Shown here: piece by piece, positions 34,101 to 42,949 of the stretch | Position numbering within the stretch: position 1 is the first letter of the stretch | How the letters are laid out: each line of letters opens with the position of its first letter | Source: Nioella sp965215655 | Lineage (GTDB): Bacteria; Pseudomonadota; Alphaproteobacteria; Rhodobacterales; Rhodobacteraceae | DNA length: 64,000 nucleotides | Assembly: GCF_965215655.1 (NCBI RefSeq) | Contig: NZ_OZ244111.1 | Span: forward strand, 1,984,001 to 2,048,000 | Direction: 5' to 3' | Notes under the pieces: generated by a model | What the model saw: the letters and a program-made list of their open reading frames with translations, nothing else | Database searches by the model: none | What the model was told of the DNA's origin: nothing | Position numbers and translations under genes: made by a program

Positions 34101-34187
34101 AGAATTTTCTGGAAAGTTCTTCGGCTTAGCCTGAAAAATCTTCCAGAAGATTTTTTGGCTGCTGAAAACCTTTCCGGAAAGGTTTTC
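34101..34187. repeat. three tandem palindromes between convergent gpt and aroB
   Basis: Palindromes lie at 34101-34120 (AGAATTTTC arm, one G-U position), 34134-34155 (AAAAATCTTC arms, perfect) and 34164-34187 (GAAAACCTTTCC half-site, perfect 24 bases). Spacers share the text TTCGGCTTAGCCTGAAAA or TTTGGCTGCTGAAAA, so the unit is repeated as a whole every 31-34 bases. The last palindrome overlaps the aroB stop codon by one base. The middle one followed by six T is a good intrinsic terminator; the array probably ends both transcripts. Confidence 0.8.
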
Positions 34188-35305
34188 TATGCGCGTGCCG
34201 TCAAAGCCTCTGACAGAATTGCGCGCACCGCATCCCTGGGGACATCCGCCGTTACGAAAGCATCCCCAATCCGACGCGCCAGGATAAAGCGCAGTTGCCC
34301 ATCCACGACCTTCTTGTCCTGCCCCATCAGGTCCAACAGTGCCTCAGCATCCGGCAGATCGCCCGGAATGTCGGCAAGGTCCTTCTTCATCCCCATGGCC
34401 GCCAGATGTGCCCGCACACGGCTCGGTTCTTCCTGGCTGACCAGCCCAAGCCGGTACGAGAGTTCGAAGGCCAAGGCACAACCGATCGCCACGCCTTCCC
34501 CATGCAACAGCCGGTCGGAATAGCCGGTGGCCGCCTCAAGCGCATGACAGAACGTGTGGCCGAGATTGAGCAGCGCCCGGTCCCCCTGTTCGGTCTCATC
34601 GCGCTCCACGATATCCGCTTTCATCTGAACCGAGCGGCGCACCGCCTCCAACCGCATATCGTCATCACCTGACGCCATCGCGGGGCCATTCATCTCAAGC
34701 CACTCGAAAAACCCGACATCCCCGAGCAGCCCGTATTTCTGAACCTCGCCGTAGCCCGCCAGAAAATCGCGCGGGGTCAGGGTGCCGAGAACCGAGATAT
34801 CGGCCAGCACCAGAGAGGGTTGATGGAACGCCCCGATCAGGTTCTTGCCGACGACTGAATTAATCCCGGTCTTGCCCCCCACGGAACTGTCCACCTGCGC
34901 CAGCAGGCTCGTCGGGATCTGAACGAAGCGCACCCCGCGCCGCAGCACGGCGGCGGCAAACCCTGCAAGATCGCCGATCACGCCGCCGCCGAAGGCCACC
35001 ACGATATCCTTGCGCTCAACCCGCTTTGCCAGCAGCCATTCCACCGTGCGGCTAAATTCCGGCCAGCCCTTGGTGGCCTCTCCGGGGGGCAGCACCAGCG
35101 CCTCCACCCCGATACCCTCAGCGGACAACCCTGCGCGCAAAGCCTCCAGATGCAGGCCCGCGACGCGCTCTTCGGTAACCACGAAGACACGCGGGCGGTT
35201 CAGCAATGGCGCAATCTCGGCCCCCGCGCGGGCCAGCAGGCCCGGACCGATGCGGACATCATAGGCCCTCTCGCCAAGCGGCACGTGAACGGTGGCTAGG
35301 GTCAT
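34187..35305 (-). CDS. aroB: 3-dehydroquinate synthase
   Basis: The 372-aa NAD- and metal-dependent enzyme carries out the second step of the shikimate pathway. Motifs include VVAFGGGVIGDLAGFAAA, the PTSLLAQVDSSVGGKTGIN block and the metal-binding NLGHTFCHALEAATGY. Its start overlaps the aroK stop by four bases, giving the common aroK-aroB operon. Confidence 0.96.
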   Translation of the reverse strand: MTLATVHVPLGERAYDVRIGPGLLARAGAEIAPLLNRPRVFVVTEERVAGLHLEALRAGLSAEGIGVEALVLPPGEATKGWPEFSRTVEWLLAKRVERKDIVVAFGGGVIGDLAGFAAAVLRRGVRFVQIPTSLLAQVDSSVGGKTGINSVVGKNLIGAFHQPSLVLADISVLGTLTPRDFLAGYGEVQKYGLLGDVGFFEWLEMNGPAMASGDDDMRLEAVRRSVQMKADIVERDETEQGDRALLNLGHTFCHALEAATGYSDRLLHGEGVAIGCALAFELSYRLGLVSQEEPSRVRAHLAAMGMKKDLADIPGDLPDAEALLDLMGQDKKVVDGQLRFILARRIGDAFVTADVPRDAVRAILSEALTARA

Positions 35306-35868
35306 GTCCGGGTCTCCACGATGCCCGCCTCTGTTAGCGTTTTCAGAACCGAAGCGGTGGTCTGGTCGATGGACCAGTCCGGCCGCGTCTCGACGGTGAA
35401 TTCCGCCTGTTCATAGGCGGGGGTGCGCGCCTCAAGCAACTGGGCCAATGTCGCACGGGGGCTCGCGGTGCGCAGCAGGGGACGGGTGCTTTTGTGTTTC
35501 ACGCGGGTCCACAGAAGGTCGAGATCGGCCTTCAACCAGACCACGGCGGCTCTTTCGGCCATAAAGGCGCGGTTTTCCGGCGACAGCCACGCGCCGCCGC
35601 CTGTCGACAGCACGCAAGGCGGCCCGTCCAGCAACCGCGCGATCACCTGGCTTTCCTTGTCGCGGAAGAACGGCTCGCCGTATCGGTCGAAAATCTCGGC
35701 GATCGTCAGTTTCGAGGCGGCCTCGATCTCGGCATCAGAATCCTCGAACGGCACGTCGAGTTGCGCAGACAGGGCCTTTCCGATAGCGGTTTTTCCGGCC
35801 CCCATCATGCCCACCAGCACCACCGTCCGGGTCAGTTTCGCCTGATTATCTGGCGTGGTTTCGCCCAT
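35302..35868 (-). CDS. aroK: shikimate kinase
   Basis: The 188-aa P-loop kinase phosphorylates shikimate. Walker A is VVLVGMMGAGKTAIGKAL, the shikimate-binding stretch is DVPFEDSDAEIE, and the central STGGGAWL loop and the lid RPLLRTASPRA are present. ATG 35868 fits the family; the open frame to 35991 has no similarity. It is divergent from the small membrane ORF at 35972. Confidence 0.95.
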   Translation of the reverse strand: MGETTPDNQAKLTRTVVLVGMMGAGKTAIGKALSAQLDVPFEDSDAEIEAASKLTIAEIFDRYGEPFFRDKESQVIARLLDGPPCVLSTGGGAWLSPENRAFMAERAAVVWLKADLDLLWTRVKHKSTRPLLRTASPRATLAQLLEARTPAYEQAEFTVETRPDWSIDQTTASVLKTLTEAGIVETRT

Positions 35869-35971
35869 CTTCAAAAAAATCGTCCCCCTACTGGCGAAAT
35901 TCCCTCGCAAGTGGCTTATAATGAAAAGATAGCGGCGGCAAACGCCGAAAATACCGGCAGGCTGGGGTCTC

Positions 35972-36109
35972 ATGATTGGGCGCATTTTCAAGGTTTTCTT
36001 TTTTCTCGCGCTGCTCGGGGTGATCGGGCTCGTAGGTTATGCCTATTCCGGGTTGATGCAGCCTCAGACGCGCGAAATTACGCGGCCGGTGGATCTGGAT
36101 GTGGACTAG
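35972..36109 (+). CDS. 45-aa single-span membrane protein
   Basis: The frame encodes 45 residues with one strong membrane helix (VFFFLALLGVIGLVGYAYSG) and a short periplasmic tail ending RPVDLDVD. Its stop lies inside the first codons of the next gene (11-base overlap in another frame), which suggests translational coupling. I do not recognise the family. The clean hydrophobic pattern and the coupling make it likely to be real. Confidence 0.7.
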   Translation: MIGRIFKVFFFLALLGVIGLVGYAYSGLMQPQTREITRPVDLDVD

Positions 36110-37604
36110 GGCAGCGCTGATCACGGTGGCATTGGCAGGCCCGGCCGCCGCACAGGAGGCGGTGGAGCAAACCGCCCCGCCGGAATGGCTGTCGGAAACG
36201 CTGCTCAGCCCGCACGGCAACATCGCCACCTCCGCGACACCTGCGGAAATCACGGTCATGCCGATTGGCGCGGTCAACCTCGATGCTGTCGGGCTGCTCT
36301 CTCCGAATCAGACCGGACTGCCAGCAGACCTCTGGGCCGGGTCCGAATCCGCGACCCTGGCCAATCTCTTCCGCGCTCAGACCGATCTGGCGCTGCCCTC
36401 GATCCAGCGCTTCACCACCATGCTGGCGCTGGCCGAGCTGAACCCACCCCCCGACAGCACGGCCGAGGCAGAGCTGTTTCTCGCCCGTCTCGACATGCTG
36501 CTGTCCCGGGGCGCCATCGATGCCGCCCGCGCCATGATGGAGCGCGCAGGCCCAAGCGCGCCGCAGGTTTTTCGCCGCTGGTTCGACGTGACCCTGCTGA
36601 CCGATCAGCCTGATCGCGCCTGCGCCACCATGCGCGCCAACCCCGATATCGCGCCATCCTTCCCGGCGCGGATTTTCTGCCTTGCCCGCAATGGCGACTG
36701 GTCCGCCGCAGCGCTGACACTTGGCACGGGCGAAGCACTCGGCTTCATCGACGAGGCCGAGGGCGAATTGATTGCCCGTTTCCTCGACCCGGAACTCTTC
36801 GAAGGCGAACCTCCTCTGCCGCTCGATCTCTCACCCTCGCCCCTGCATTACGTGATGCGGGTGGCAATCGGCGAACGCCCCGGTGCCGGTCAACTCCCCC
36901 TGCCCTTCGCCCATGCGGACATGGCCGATGTGGCGGGCTGGCGGGCGCAGCTTGACGCCGCTGAACGGCTGGCCCGTGCAGGGGCGATCACCCCCGATCA
37001 ATGGCAGCTGATCGCCACCAGCCGCGTACCTTCTGCCTCTGGCGGGGTCTGGGACCGGATCGACGCCTTGCAGGAATTCGACGTGGCCCTTCTGGCCCAA
37101 GATCCCACCTTGGTGGCCGAGACGCTCCCCGATGCCTGGGCCGCCATGCAGGAGGCGCATCTGGAAGTACCCTTTGCAGAGCTTTATGCTCAAAGGCTGC
37201 TACGTCTGCCCCTGACCGGCGACCCCGCGATGCTGGCCCGCCGCGTGGCTCTATTGTCGGGCGAATATGAATCCGTCGCGCAGCTTGCCGTGCCGCAGTC
37301 CCCCGAGGAACGGTTCCTCTTTGCCGTGGCGCGCGGCCAGACCGCCCCGCCCGCGCCGGCAGGCGGCCTGCCCCGCGCCATCGCAGATGTCTTTTCCACG
37401 ACCGCCATGCCGGACCGCTACGCGCGGCTCTATTCTGAGGGCCGGATCGGCGAGGCCATGCTGCGTGCCTCGCTGGTGCTTGGGGACGGGTCTGGCGACC
37501 TCGACGACATGCAGGATGCCCTGTCACTGTTCCGGGCCCTGGGATTGGAAACCGTAGCGCGGCGCACAGCGCTGGAATTGCTGATCCTGGAACGTCGGGG
37601 ATGA
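36099..37604 (+). CDS. 501-aa exported protein of unknown function
   Basis: A signal peptide (MWTRAALITVALAGPAAAQE) precedes a 480-residue mostly helical, Ala/Leu/Asp-rich mature protein with helix-turn-helix spacing like TPR/Sel1-type solenoids, but no clean repeat consensus. It should be periplasmic. It overlaps the 45-aa membrane gene by 11 bases and xerD by four bases (ATGA), so the three genes form one operon. I do not know its function. Confidence 0.8.
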   Translation: MWTRAALITVALAGPAAAQEAVEQTAPPEWLSETLLSPHGNIATSATPAEITVMPIGAVNLDAVGLLSPNQTGLPADLWAGSESATLANLFRAQTDLALPSIQRFTTMLALAELNPPPDSTAEAELFLARLDMLLSRGAIDAARAMMERAGPSAPQVFRRWFDVTLLTDQPDRACATMRANPDIAPSFPARIFCLARNGDWSAAALTLGTGEALGFIDEAEGELIARFLDPELFEGEPPLPLDLSPSPLHYVMRVAIGERPGAGQLPLPFAHADMADVAGWRAQLDAAERLARAGAITPDQWQLIATSRVPSASGGVWDRIDALQEFDVALLAQDPTLVAETLPDAWAAMQEAHLEVPFAELYAQRLLRLPLTGDPAMLARRVALLSGEYESVAQLAVPQSPEERFLFAVARGQTAPPAPAGGLPRAIADVFSTTAMPDRYARLYSEGRIGEAMLRASLVLGDGSGDLDDMQDALSLFRALGLETVARRTALELLILERRG

Positions 37605-38527
37605 CCGCCGCCTGGATTTCCCCGTTTCTGGAAGCGCAGGCCGCTGAGCTGAACGCCGCCGAAAATACCCTGCTGGCATATGGCCGCGACCTGCGGGATG
37701 CCTGCGACTGGCTGGCCGCGCGCGGGATTGGCTTTGACATCGCCACGCGGGCCGATCTGGAGGCCTATCTGATTGCGCTCGACGCCGAGGGACTTGCCCG
37801 CTCCACCCGCGCGCGGCGGCTGTCTTCACTGAAACAGCTTTACCGCTTCGCCTATGAGGACGGGCTGCGCACCGACAATCCAGCGCTCCAGATCAAGGGG
37901 CCGGGGCGCGACAAGGCGCTGCCCAAAACCCTGACGATGGAGGAGGTGGACCGCCTGCTTTCCGCCGCCGAAACCCATGGCCGCAGCGCGGGGGACCGGC
38001 TGCGCAACACCTGCCTGATGCAACTGCTTTACGCAACGGGCATGCGGGTCAGCGAACTTGTGGGCTTGCCCGTTTCCGCCGCGCGGGGCAATCCGCAAGT
38101 GTTGCTGATCCGGGGCAAGGGCGGCAAGGAACGCATGGTGCCGCTGTCCCCCCCGGCCAGGGCCGCGCTGGCGGCATGGCTGGTCCATCGCGATGAGGCC
38201 GAGGAGGTGGCGCGGATCGAAAAGGGTACGCTACCCTCCCGCTTTCTCTTCCCCTCGCATGGTAAGGCCGGGCACCTGACACGCGTCAGGTTTTTCACCC
38301 TGATCAAGGAGTTGGCGGTAGAGGGCGGCGTCTCCCCCGACGCTGTCACCCCGCATACGCTGCGCCATGCCTTCGCAACCCATCTGTTGCAGAACGGGGC
38401 TGATCTGCGGGCCATCCAGACTCTCCTTGGCCATGCCGATATCGCCACGACCGAGATCTACACCCATGTGCTCGATGAACGGCTGAAGGCGCTGGTGCTG
38501 GAAAAGCACCCCTTGGCAAAATCCTGA
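37601..38527 (+). CDS. xerD: site-specific tyrosine recombinase XerD-type
   Basis: The 308-aa recombinase resolves chromosome dimers at dif together with XerC. The N-terminal SAM-like domain covers residues 1-90. The catalytic set is R149 (GMRVSEL), H252 and R255 (HTLRHAFATHL), H278 (LGHAD) and Tyr287 (IYTHV). The start overlaps the upstream gene by four bases. Length, position and sequence fit the housekeeping enzyme rather than a phage or island integrase. Confidence 0.93.
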   Translation: MTAAWISPFLEAQAAELNAAENTLLAYGRDLRDACDWLAARGIGFDIATRADLEAYLIALDAEGLARSTRARRLSSLKQLYRFAYEDGLRTDNPALQIKGPGRDKALPKTLTMEEVDRLLSAAETHGRSAGDRLRNTCLMQLLYATGMRVSELVGLPVSAARGNPQVLLIRGKGGKERMVPLSPPARAALAAWLVHRDEAEEVARIEKGTLPSRFLFPSHGKAGHLTRVRFFTLIKELAVEGGVSPDAVTPHTLRHAFATHLLQNGADLRAIQTLLGHADIATTEIYTHVLDERLKALVLEKHPLAKS

Positions 38528-38598
38528 TTTCTCACGGGTTTCGCCCCGAAGGGGCCGTATTCCGGGTTTAGACCTGCGCGCAACGACAAAGGGCACAG

Positions 38599-40173
38599 AT
38601 GCAGGCACAGATTTCCGATATCCGGGACACCCACTGGGACGCGATCGTGATCGGCACGGGCGTGGGCGGCGGCGTGGCAGGCCGCGCGCTGGCAGAGGCC
38701 GGGATGAAGGTGCTGTTTCTGGAGAAGGGCCGCGCCGGTTTCCGGACGGAAGAAACCGCACTCAACCTCGATATGCCAGATCCGGTCGCCCGCGCGATCC
38801 GTGGCTTTTGGCCCGATCCGATATCGGTCAATCTGGACGGGCGCCCACAAGAGATTTTCGCCCCAATTGGCGTAGGCCCCGGTGGCTCCTCGGTCTTCTA
38901 TGCCGCGACGCTGGAACGCCCCGAACCGCATGATCTGGACGACCTGCCGGACCGTCCTCACCCCACCGGCGGCTGGCCCGTGGGGTTCGCGGCGATGCGG
39001 CCATGGTTCGACGCCGCCCAGACCATGTTCCACATTCATGGGGAGCCTGACCCGCTATCCTGTGTGCCAAGCCCCGCCGTTGCCGCACCCCACCCGGCTG
39101 CCCCCGGCGATGCGATGATCATGGACCGGTTGCGCGGCAATGGTCTGCACCCTTACCGGCTGCACACGGCGGTCAAGCGGCTGGACGGGTGCAAGGATTG
39201 CCTTGGCCACAAATGCCCCCGCGCCTGCAAGATGGATGGGCGCTCTGCCGGTGTCGAACCGGCGCTGGCCACCGGGAATGCCGCGTTGCTGACAGGCTGC
39301 GAAGTGACGCGCCTGACCCGGAACGACGATCATTCGGTCAGTGTCGAAATGTGCCGGGATGGTCTGTTCGAAACCCTGTCTGCTCGCCATGTCGTCCTGG
39401 CTGCTGGCGCGTTGACCTCCCCCCGGCTGCTGCTGGCATCACGCAGCGAGCAGGACCCCAAGGGCATCGGCAACGCCGCTGGTCTGGTCGGCTGTAACCT
39501 GATGTTTCACCTCAACGAAATCTTTGCGCTCTGGCCCGGCAAATCTGCGGGATTCACAGGGCCATCCAAATCCGTGGGCTTCCGCGATCACTATTTTGCC
39601 AAGGGCCAGCGGCTCGGGATGGTGCAGGCCATGGGCATCGACGTGGGTTACGGAGAGATCGTGCATCACCTGCGCGGACGCGTGGCGCGCAGCTGGATGC
39701 GGCATGTGCCCGGCGCGATGGACCTGACACGAATTCCAGCGGCCATCGGGGCAAAGGTGATGGGCACCGCCAAGGTCTTCGTCGGCCTTCTGGAGGATTT
39801 GCCCTATGCCGAAAATCGTGTGGTTCTGGATGCAGACAATCCCGGCCAGATCATGCTGGAATACCGAGTGTCGGAGGAACTTCTGGCGCGGCGCAAACTG
39901 TTCCGGCGACTGATCCGAAACTCTTTCAAAGGCACCCGCACCGCCTTTCTGACGCATGAGCCAGAACCCAATTTCGGCCATCCCTGCGGTACGTTACGGA
40001 TGGGTGTTGATGTTGGTAAATCAGTGGTGAATGCTGAGTGTCGCGTGCATGACGTGCCCAATCTCTGGGTCACAGATGCCTCTGTCTTCCCGACATCCAT
40101 GGGCGTCAACCCAAGCCTGACCATCGCTGCGAATGCGCTGCGCGTGGCCGACCGGATAAAGGACAGCAAATGA
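38599..40173 (+). CDS. GMC-family FAD oxidoreductase with cysteine cluster
   Basis: The 524-aa flavoprotein has the N-terminal dinucleotide motif GTGVGGGVAG (residues 19-28) and LEKG, and a GMC C-terminal domain with HPCGTLRMG and VNPSLTIAANA. These provide the likely catalytic pair His461 and Asn504. An insert at residues 198-210 carries C-x2-C-x4-C-x3-C (CKDCLGHKCPRAC), which may hold a metal or iron-sulphur cluster. It should oxidise an alcohol, possibly a sugar or lipid alcohol. It overlaps the SDR gene by ATGA. Confidence 0.88.
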   Translation: MQAQISDIRDTHWDAIVIGTGVGGGVAGRALAEAGMKVLFLEKGRAGFRTEETALNLDMPDPVARAIRGFWPDPISVNLDGRPQEIFAPIGVGPGGSSVFYAATLERPEPHDLDDLPDRPHPTGGWPVGFAAMRPWFDAAQTMFHIHGEPDPLSCVPSPAVAAPHPAAPGDAMIMDRLRGNGLHPYRLHTAVKRLDGCKDCLGHKCPRACKMDGRSAGVEPALATGNAALLTGCEVTRLTRNDDHSVSVEMCRDGLFETLSARHVVLAAGALTSPRLLLASRSEQDPKGIGNAAGLVGCNLMFHLNEIFALWPGKSAGFTGPSKSVGFRDHYFAKGQRLGMVQAMGIDVGYGEIVHHLRGRVARSWMRHVPGAMDLTRIPAAIGAKVMGTAKVFVGLLEDLPYAENRVVLDADNPGQIMLEYRVSEELLARRKLFRRLIRNSFKGTRTAFLTHEPEPNFGHPCGTLRMGVDVGKSVVNAECRVHDVPNLWVTDASVFPTSMGVNPSLTIAANALRVADRIKDSK

Positions 40174-40931
40174 CCGATCTGACCCAAGGCATTGCGGTAG
40201 TGACAGGAGCTGGCGGCGGACTGGGCCGGGCGCTGGCGGTGGAGCTTTCTCACAGCATGACAGTGGTTGGCCTGGGCCGCGACGCGACCGCGTTGGAGGG
40301 CACCGCGCAATTGTCCTCTGAGGGCAGGTTTCACGGCGTCGAAGCGGATGTATCCTGCTTCAACTCCACCTCGCAGGCATTTGAAAAAGCGAGAATACAT
40401 GGGTCCATAACGCTCCTTATCAACAACGCAGCCCAATACCCGCGCCGGGACTTCACCGAGGAAACAGCCGAGAGCTTCATGGAGGTTGTCGCCACCAATC
40501 TGGGTGGCACGGTGGCTTGCACCCGCGCGGCGCTGGACAACATGCTGGACACAGGATTTGGCCGCATAATGAACGTGGCGACCTTTGCCGATATCGCGCC
40601 GCTGCCCGCATCCTCTGCCTATTCCGTATCGAAGGGGGCCGCGCGAATCTTCACACGCGCGCTGATCGCCGATCTCGGCGACCGTTTTCCGGGGATCGTG
40701 GTCAATGACTGGATGCCCGGCATGCTGGCCACGAAAATGGGCATCCCCGACGGGCTGGCACCGGAACAGGCGGCGAAATGGGGGGCACAACTGGCGCTGT
40801 GGCATGATCCCAGCCTGACCGGCACGACGTGGGAGATGGACCGCGAAATTCCGCCGCCACGGTCGCTGAAACGCCGCATCGCCGACCGGATGCTTATGAA
40901 ACCCCGCATTGCCGCGCGCCGTTTGGGTTAA
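40170..40931 (+). CDS. short-chain dehydrogenase/reductase
   Basis: The 253-aa SDR has the cofactor motif TGAGGGLGRALA, the structural INNAAQYPRRDF, and catalytic Tyr151/Lys155 in AYSVSKGAA. It is coupled to the GMC oxidoreductase (four-base overlap), so both probably act on the same substrate, for example oxidation at one position and reduction at another. Its stop interlocks with that of the convergent wecG-like gene (TTAA at 40928-40931). The substrate cannot be read from sequence. Confidence 0.88.
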   Translation: MTDLTQGIAVVTGAGGGLGRALAVELSHSMTVVGLGRDATALEGTAQLSSEGRFHGVEADVSCFNSTSQAFEKARIHGSITLLINNAAQYPRRDFTEETAESFMEVVATNLGGTVACTRAALDNMLDTGFGRIMNVATFADIAPLPASSAYSVSKGAARIFTRALIADLGDRFPGIVVNDWMPGMLATKMGIPDGLAPEQAAKWGAQLALWHDPSLTGTTWEMDREIPPPRSLKRRIADRMLMKPRIAARRLG

Positions 40932-41674
40932 CGCATCCGCCAGGACCGCCAAAGATGCCCCGGCAGGTCGCGGAACGCCGCGCCGTAGCGCGCGGCCATC
41001 CGGCGCGGGCTGCCAAGCAATCGCCACAGCCATTCCAGTGCCAACCGCCGCACCCATGAAGGCGCGCGGGTCTGCTGGCCCGAGAGAAAATCCAGCCCCG
41101 CCCCGATGGAGGCAAAGCCGATCTCCGGCACGATTTGACGGCCTCGGGCCGCGAGGATTTCCTGCTTGGGGGCACCAAGGGCCAGAAAACACAGGCGAAC
41201 GCCCGCCGCACTCAACCCCCGCAATATTTCATCCGCCGCCGGGCTCGTTGGATCAAACCCCATCGGCGGGGCCACCTTTGCCACGACCCGCAGCCCCGGC
41301 ACCTGCGCCGCCAGAGCGGTGGCCGCCCCGGTCAGGCTGTCATCCGTGCTGCCCACCAGCCCGAGCGGCACGTCCATCTCGGCTGCGATCCGGCAGATCG
41401 GCAGGATCATGTCCGACCCCGGCAACAGCGCCACCGGTTGCCCCGCCAGCCGCGAACACCAGACGATCGGATTGCCATCGGCGGTCACGAAATCCTGCGC
41501 GTCATAGGCGGTGCGGAAGGGCCCCGGATCTCGCAGTTTGGTCAGGTGATCGAGATTGAGCGTGGCCAGCGCAAAGCCCTCACCCGCCGCAAACCGGGCG
41601 CGAACCGCACGCTCCAGCGCAGGCCAGCCGTCGATAGTGACGGTCACGTCGTGGTCACCAGCCCGGAATTTCAT
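40928..41674 (-). CDS. WecG/TagA/CpsF-family glycosyltransferase (GT26)
   Basis: The 248-aa enzyme should add an N-acetylhexosaminuronic or similar sugar to a lipid-linked acceptor at the membrane. Family marks are ATLNLDHLTKLR, the F...DFVTADGNPIVW block with the catalytic aspartate, and FLALGAPKQEILA. A basic C-terminal tail (RRLALEWLWRLLGSPRRMAARY) probably anchors it to the membrane. ATG 41674 fits the family start. It is the only minus-strand gene in the left half of the polysaccharide region. Confidence 0.9.
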   Translation of the reverse strand: MKFRAGDHDVTVTIDGWPALERAVRARFAAGEGFALATLNLDHLTKLRDPGPFRTAYDAQDFVTADGNPIVWCSRLAGQPVALLPGSDMILPICRIAAEMDVPLGLVGSTDDSLTGAATALAAQVPGLRVVAKVAPPMGFDPTSPAADEILRGLSAAGVRLCFLALGAPKQEILAARGRQIVPEIGFASIGAGLDFLSGQQTRAPSWVRRLALEWLWRLLGSPRRMAARYGAAFRDLPGHLWRSWRMR

Positions 41675-41800
41675 CGCTGCCCTCTGCCTTTGCGCCACTT
41701 TGCCCGAAACGCCGCTTGCACAAAAGAGCACCCGGCAGGACAAACTGTTGCCATGCTTTTGGGGTCAAAGTGACATCAAGACAAGAAGAAGAGCAGGCAC

Positions 41801-42949
41801 ATGACCCAGACCCGACCGGCCAACGGCACCGCGCCGAAGGGCACGCATCGCGTGGCCCTTGTGGGCTGTGGCTTCGTGGCCGATCTTTATATGCGGTCCT
41901 TTGCCAAGCACCCAGAGGTCACGATTACCGGTGTTCATGACCGCAATGCCGACCGGCTGTCTGCCTTTTCTTCCCACTGGTCCCTGCCCGCCTGTGACAC
42001 ATTGGAGGCGCTTTTTGCGACCAAGCCGGACCTGATCCTGAACCTGACGAACCCGATCTCCCATGCTGAAATCACACGGTGTTGCCTTGAGGCCGGACAT
42101 CATGTGTTCAGCGAAAAACCCATGGTGCTGTCGATGGATGACGCAACGGCGCTGCATGGGCTGGCCCGCGCCAATGGCCTGCAACTGGGCAGCGCGCCGT
42201 CCTCGGTTCTAGGGGAAGCGGCTCAGACTCTGGCAAAGGCCCTGCGCGACGGCATCGCGGGCACGCCCCGGCTGATCTATGCGGAGCTTGACGACGGGTT
42301 CATCCCGCAAGCCCCGGTCGAGGGCTGGGTCAGCGCCTCCGGCGCACCCTGGCCCTTTGTCGATGAGTTCCGCACCGGCTGCACGCTGGAACATGCGGGC
42401 TATTACCTCAGCTGGCTGATTGCCTGTTTCGGGGCGGTCGATAAGGTCGTGACCGCCACTGCCGAAATCCTTCCCGATAAGCGCGGCGTCAGCGGCTGCG
42501 CCCCGGATTTCTCCGTTGCCACCCTGCATTTCGCGCAAGGCCCCGTGGCCCGGTTGACCTGTTCCATCACCGCGCCCCATGACCACCGCCTGCGGATCGT
42601 GGGCGACAAAGGCGTGCTGGAGCTGGATCAGGCCTGGGACAATGCCGCGCCGGTGCGATTCCGCAAGCGGCTGCGCATTCGGCGGCGGCTGCTGGAAAGC
42701 CCGGTCGCGAAACGTCTGCGCCTGCGTGGGGCGACCCATCCGAAGGTGACCCGCGAAGGGGCCGCCGCGATGAATTTCGCGCTCGGACCGGTTGAGATGC
42801 TGGAGGCGATTGCCGCTGGCCGACCTTCGCGCATCGCGGGGGACTATGCCCTGCATCTGACCGAGGTGACGCTGGCCTGCCAGGCCGAGGGCGTGCACCG
42901 GATTACGACAGGATGCGAACAGATGGAGCCGATGCCATGGGCGCGCTGA
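41801..42949 (+). CDS. Gfo/Idh/MocA-family oxidoreductase
   Basis: The 382-aa NAD(P)-dependent enzyme has an N-terminal Rossmann motif VALVGCGFVADLYMRSF and the family lysine in HHVFSEKPMVLS. A C-terminal alpha/beta substrate domain follows from about residue 130. Such enzymes oxidise or reduce nucleotide-linked or free sugars. It opens the sugar-modifying operon and overlaps the epimerase gene by 13 bases. Confidence 0.9.
   Translation: MTQTRPANGTAPKGTHRVALVGCGFVADLYMRSFAKHPEVTITGVHDRNADRLSAFSSHWSLPACDTLEALFATKPDLILNLTNPISHAEITRCCLEAGHHVFSEKPMVLSMDDATALHGLARANGLQLGSAPSSVLGEAAQTLAKALRDGIAGTPRLIYAELDDGFIPQAPVEGWVSASGAPWPFVDEFRTGCTLEHAGYYLSWLIACFGAVDKVVTATAEILPDKRGVSGCAPDFSVATLHFAQGPVARLTCSITAPHDHRLRIVGDKGVLELDQAWDNAAPVRFRKRLRIRRRLLESPVAKRLRLRGATHPKVTREGAAAMNFALGPVEMLEAIAAGRPSRIAGDYALHLTEVTLACQAEGVHRITTGCEQMEPMPWAR

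Noticed and set aside
37601..38527. Tyrosine recombinase directly before the accessory polysaccharide/PKS region, as an island integrase
   Set aside because: Length, catalytic motifs and ATGA coupling to the upstream gene fit housekeeping XerD. No attachment-site repeats or tRNA boundary were seen at the region ends.
38549..38566. Short hairpin GCCCC-GAA-GGGGC after xerD as a terminator
   Set aside because: It has a five-base stem with no T run on either strand; too weak to call.
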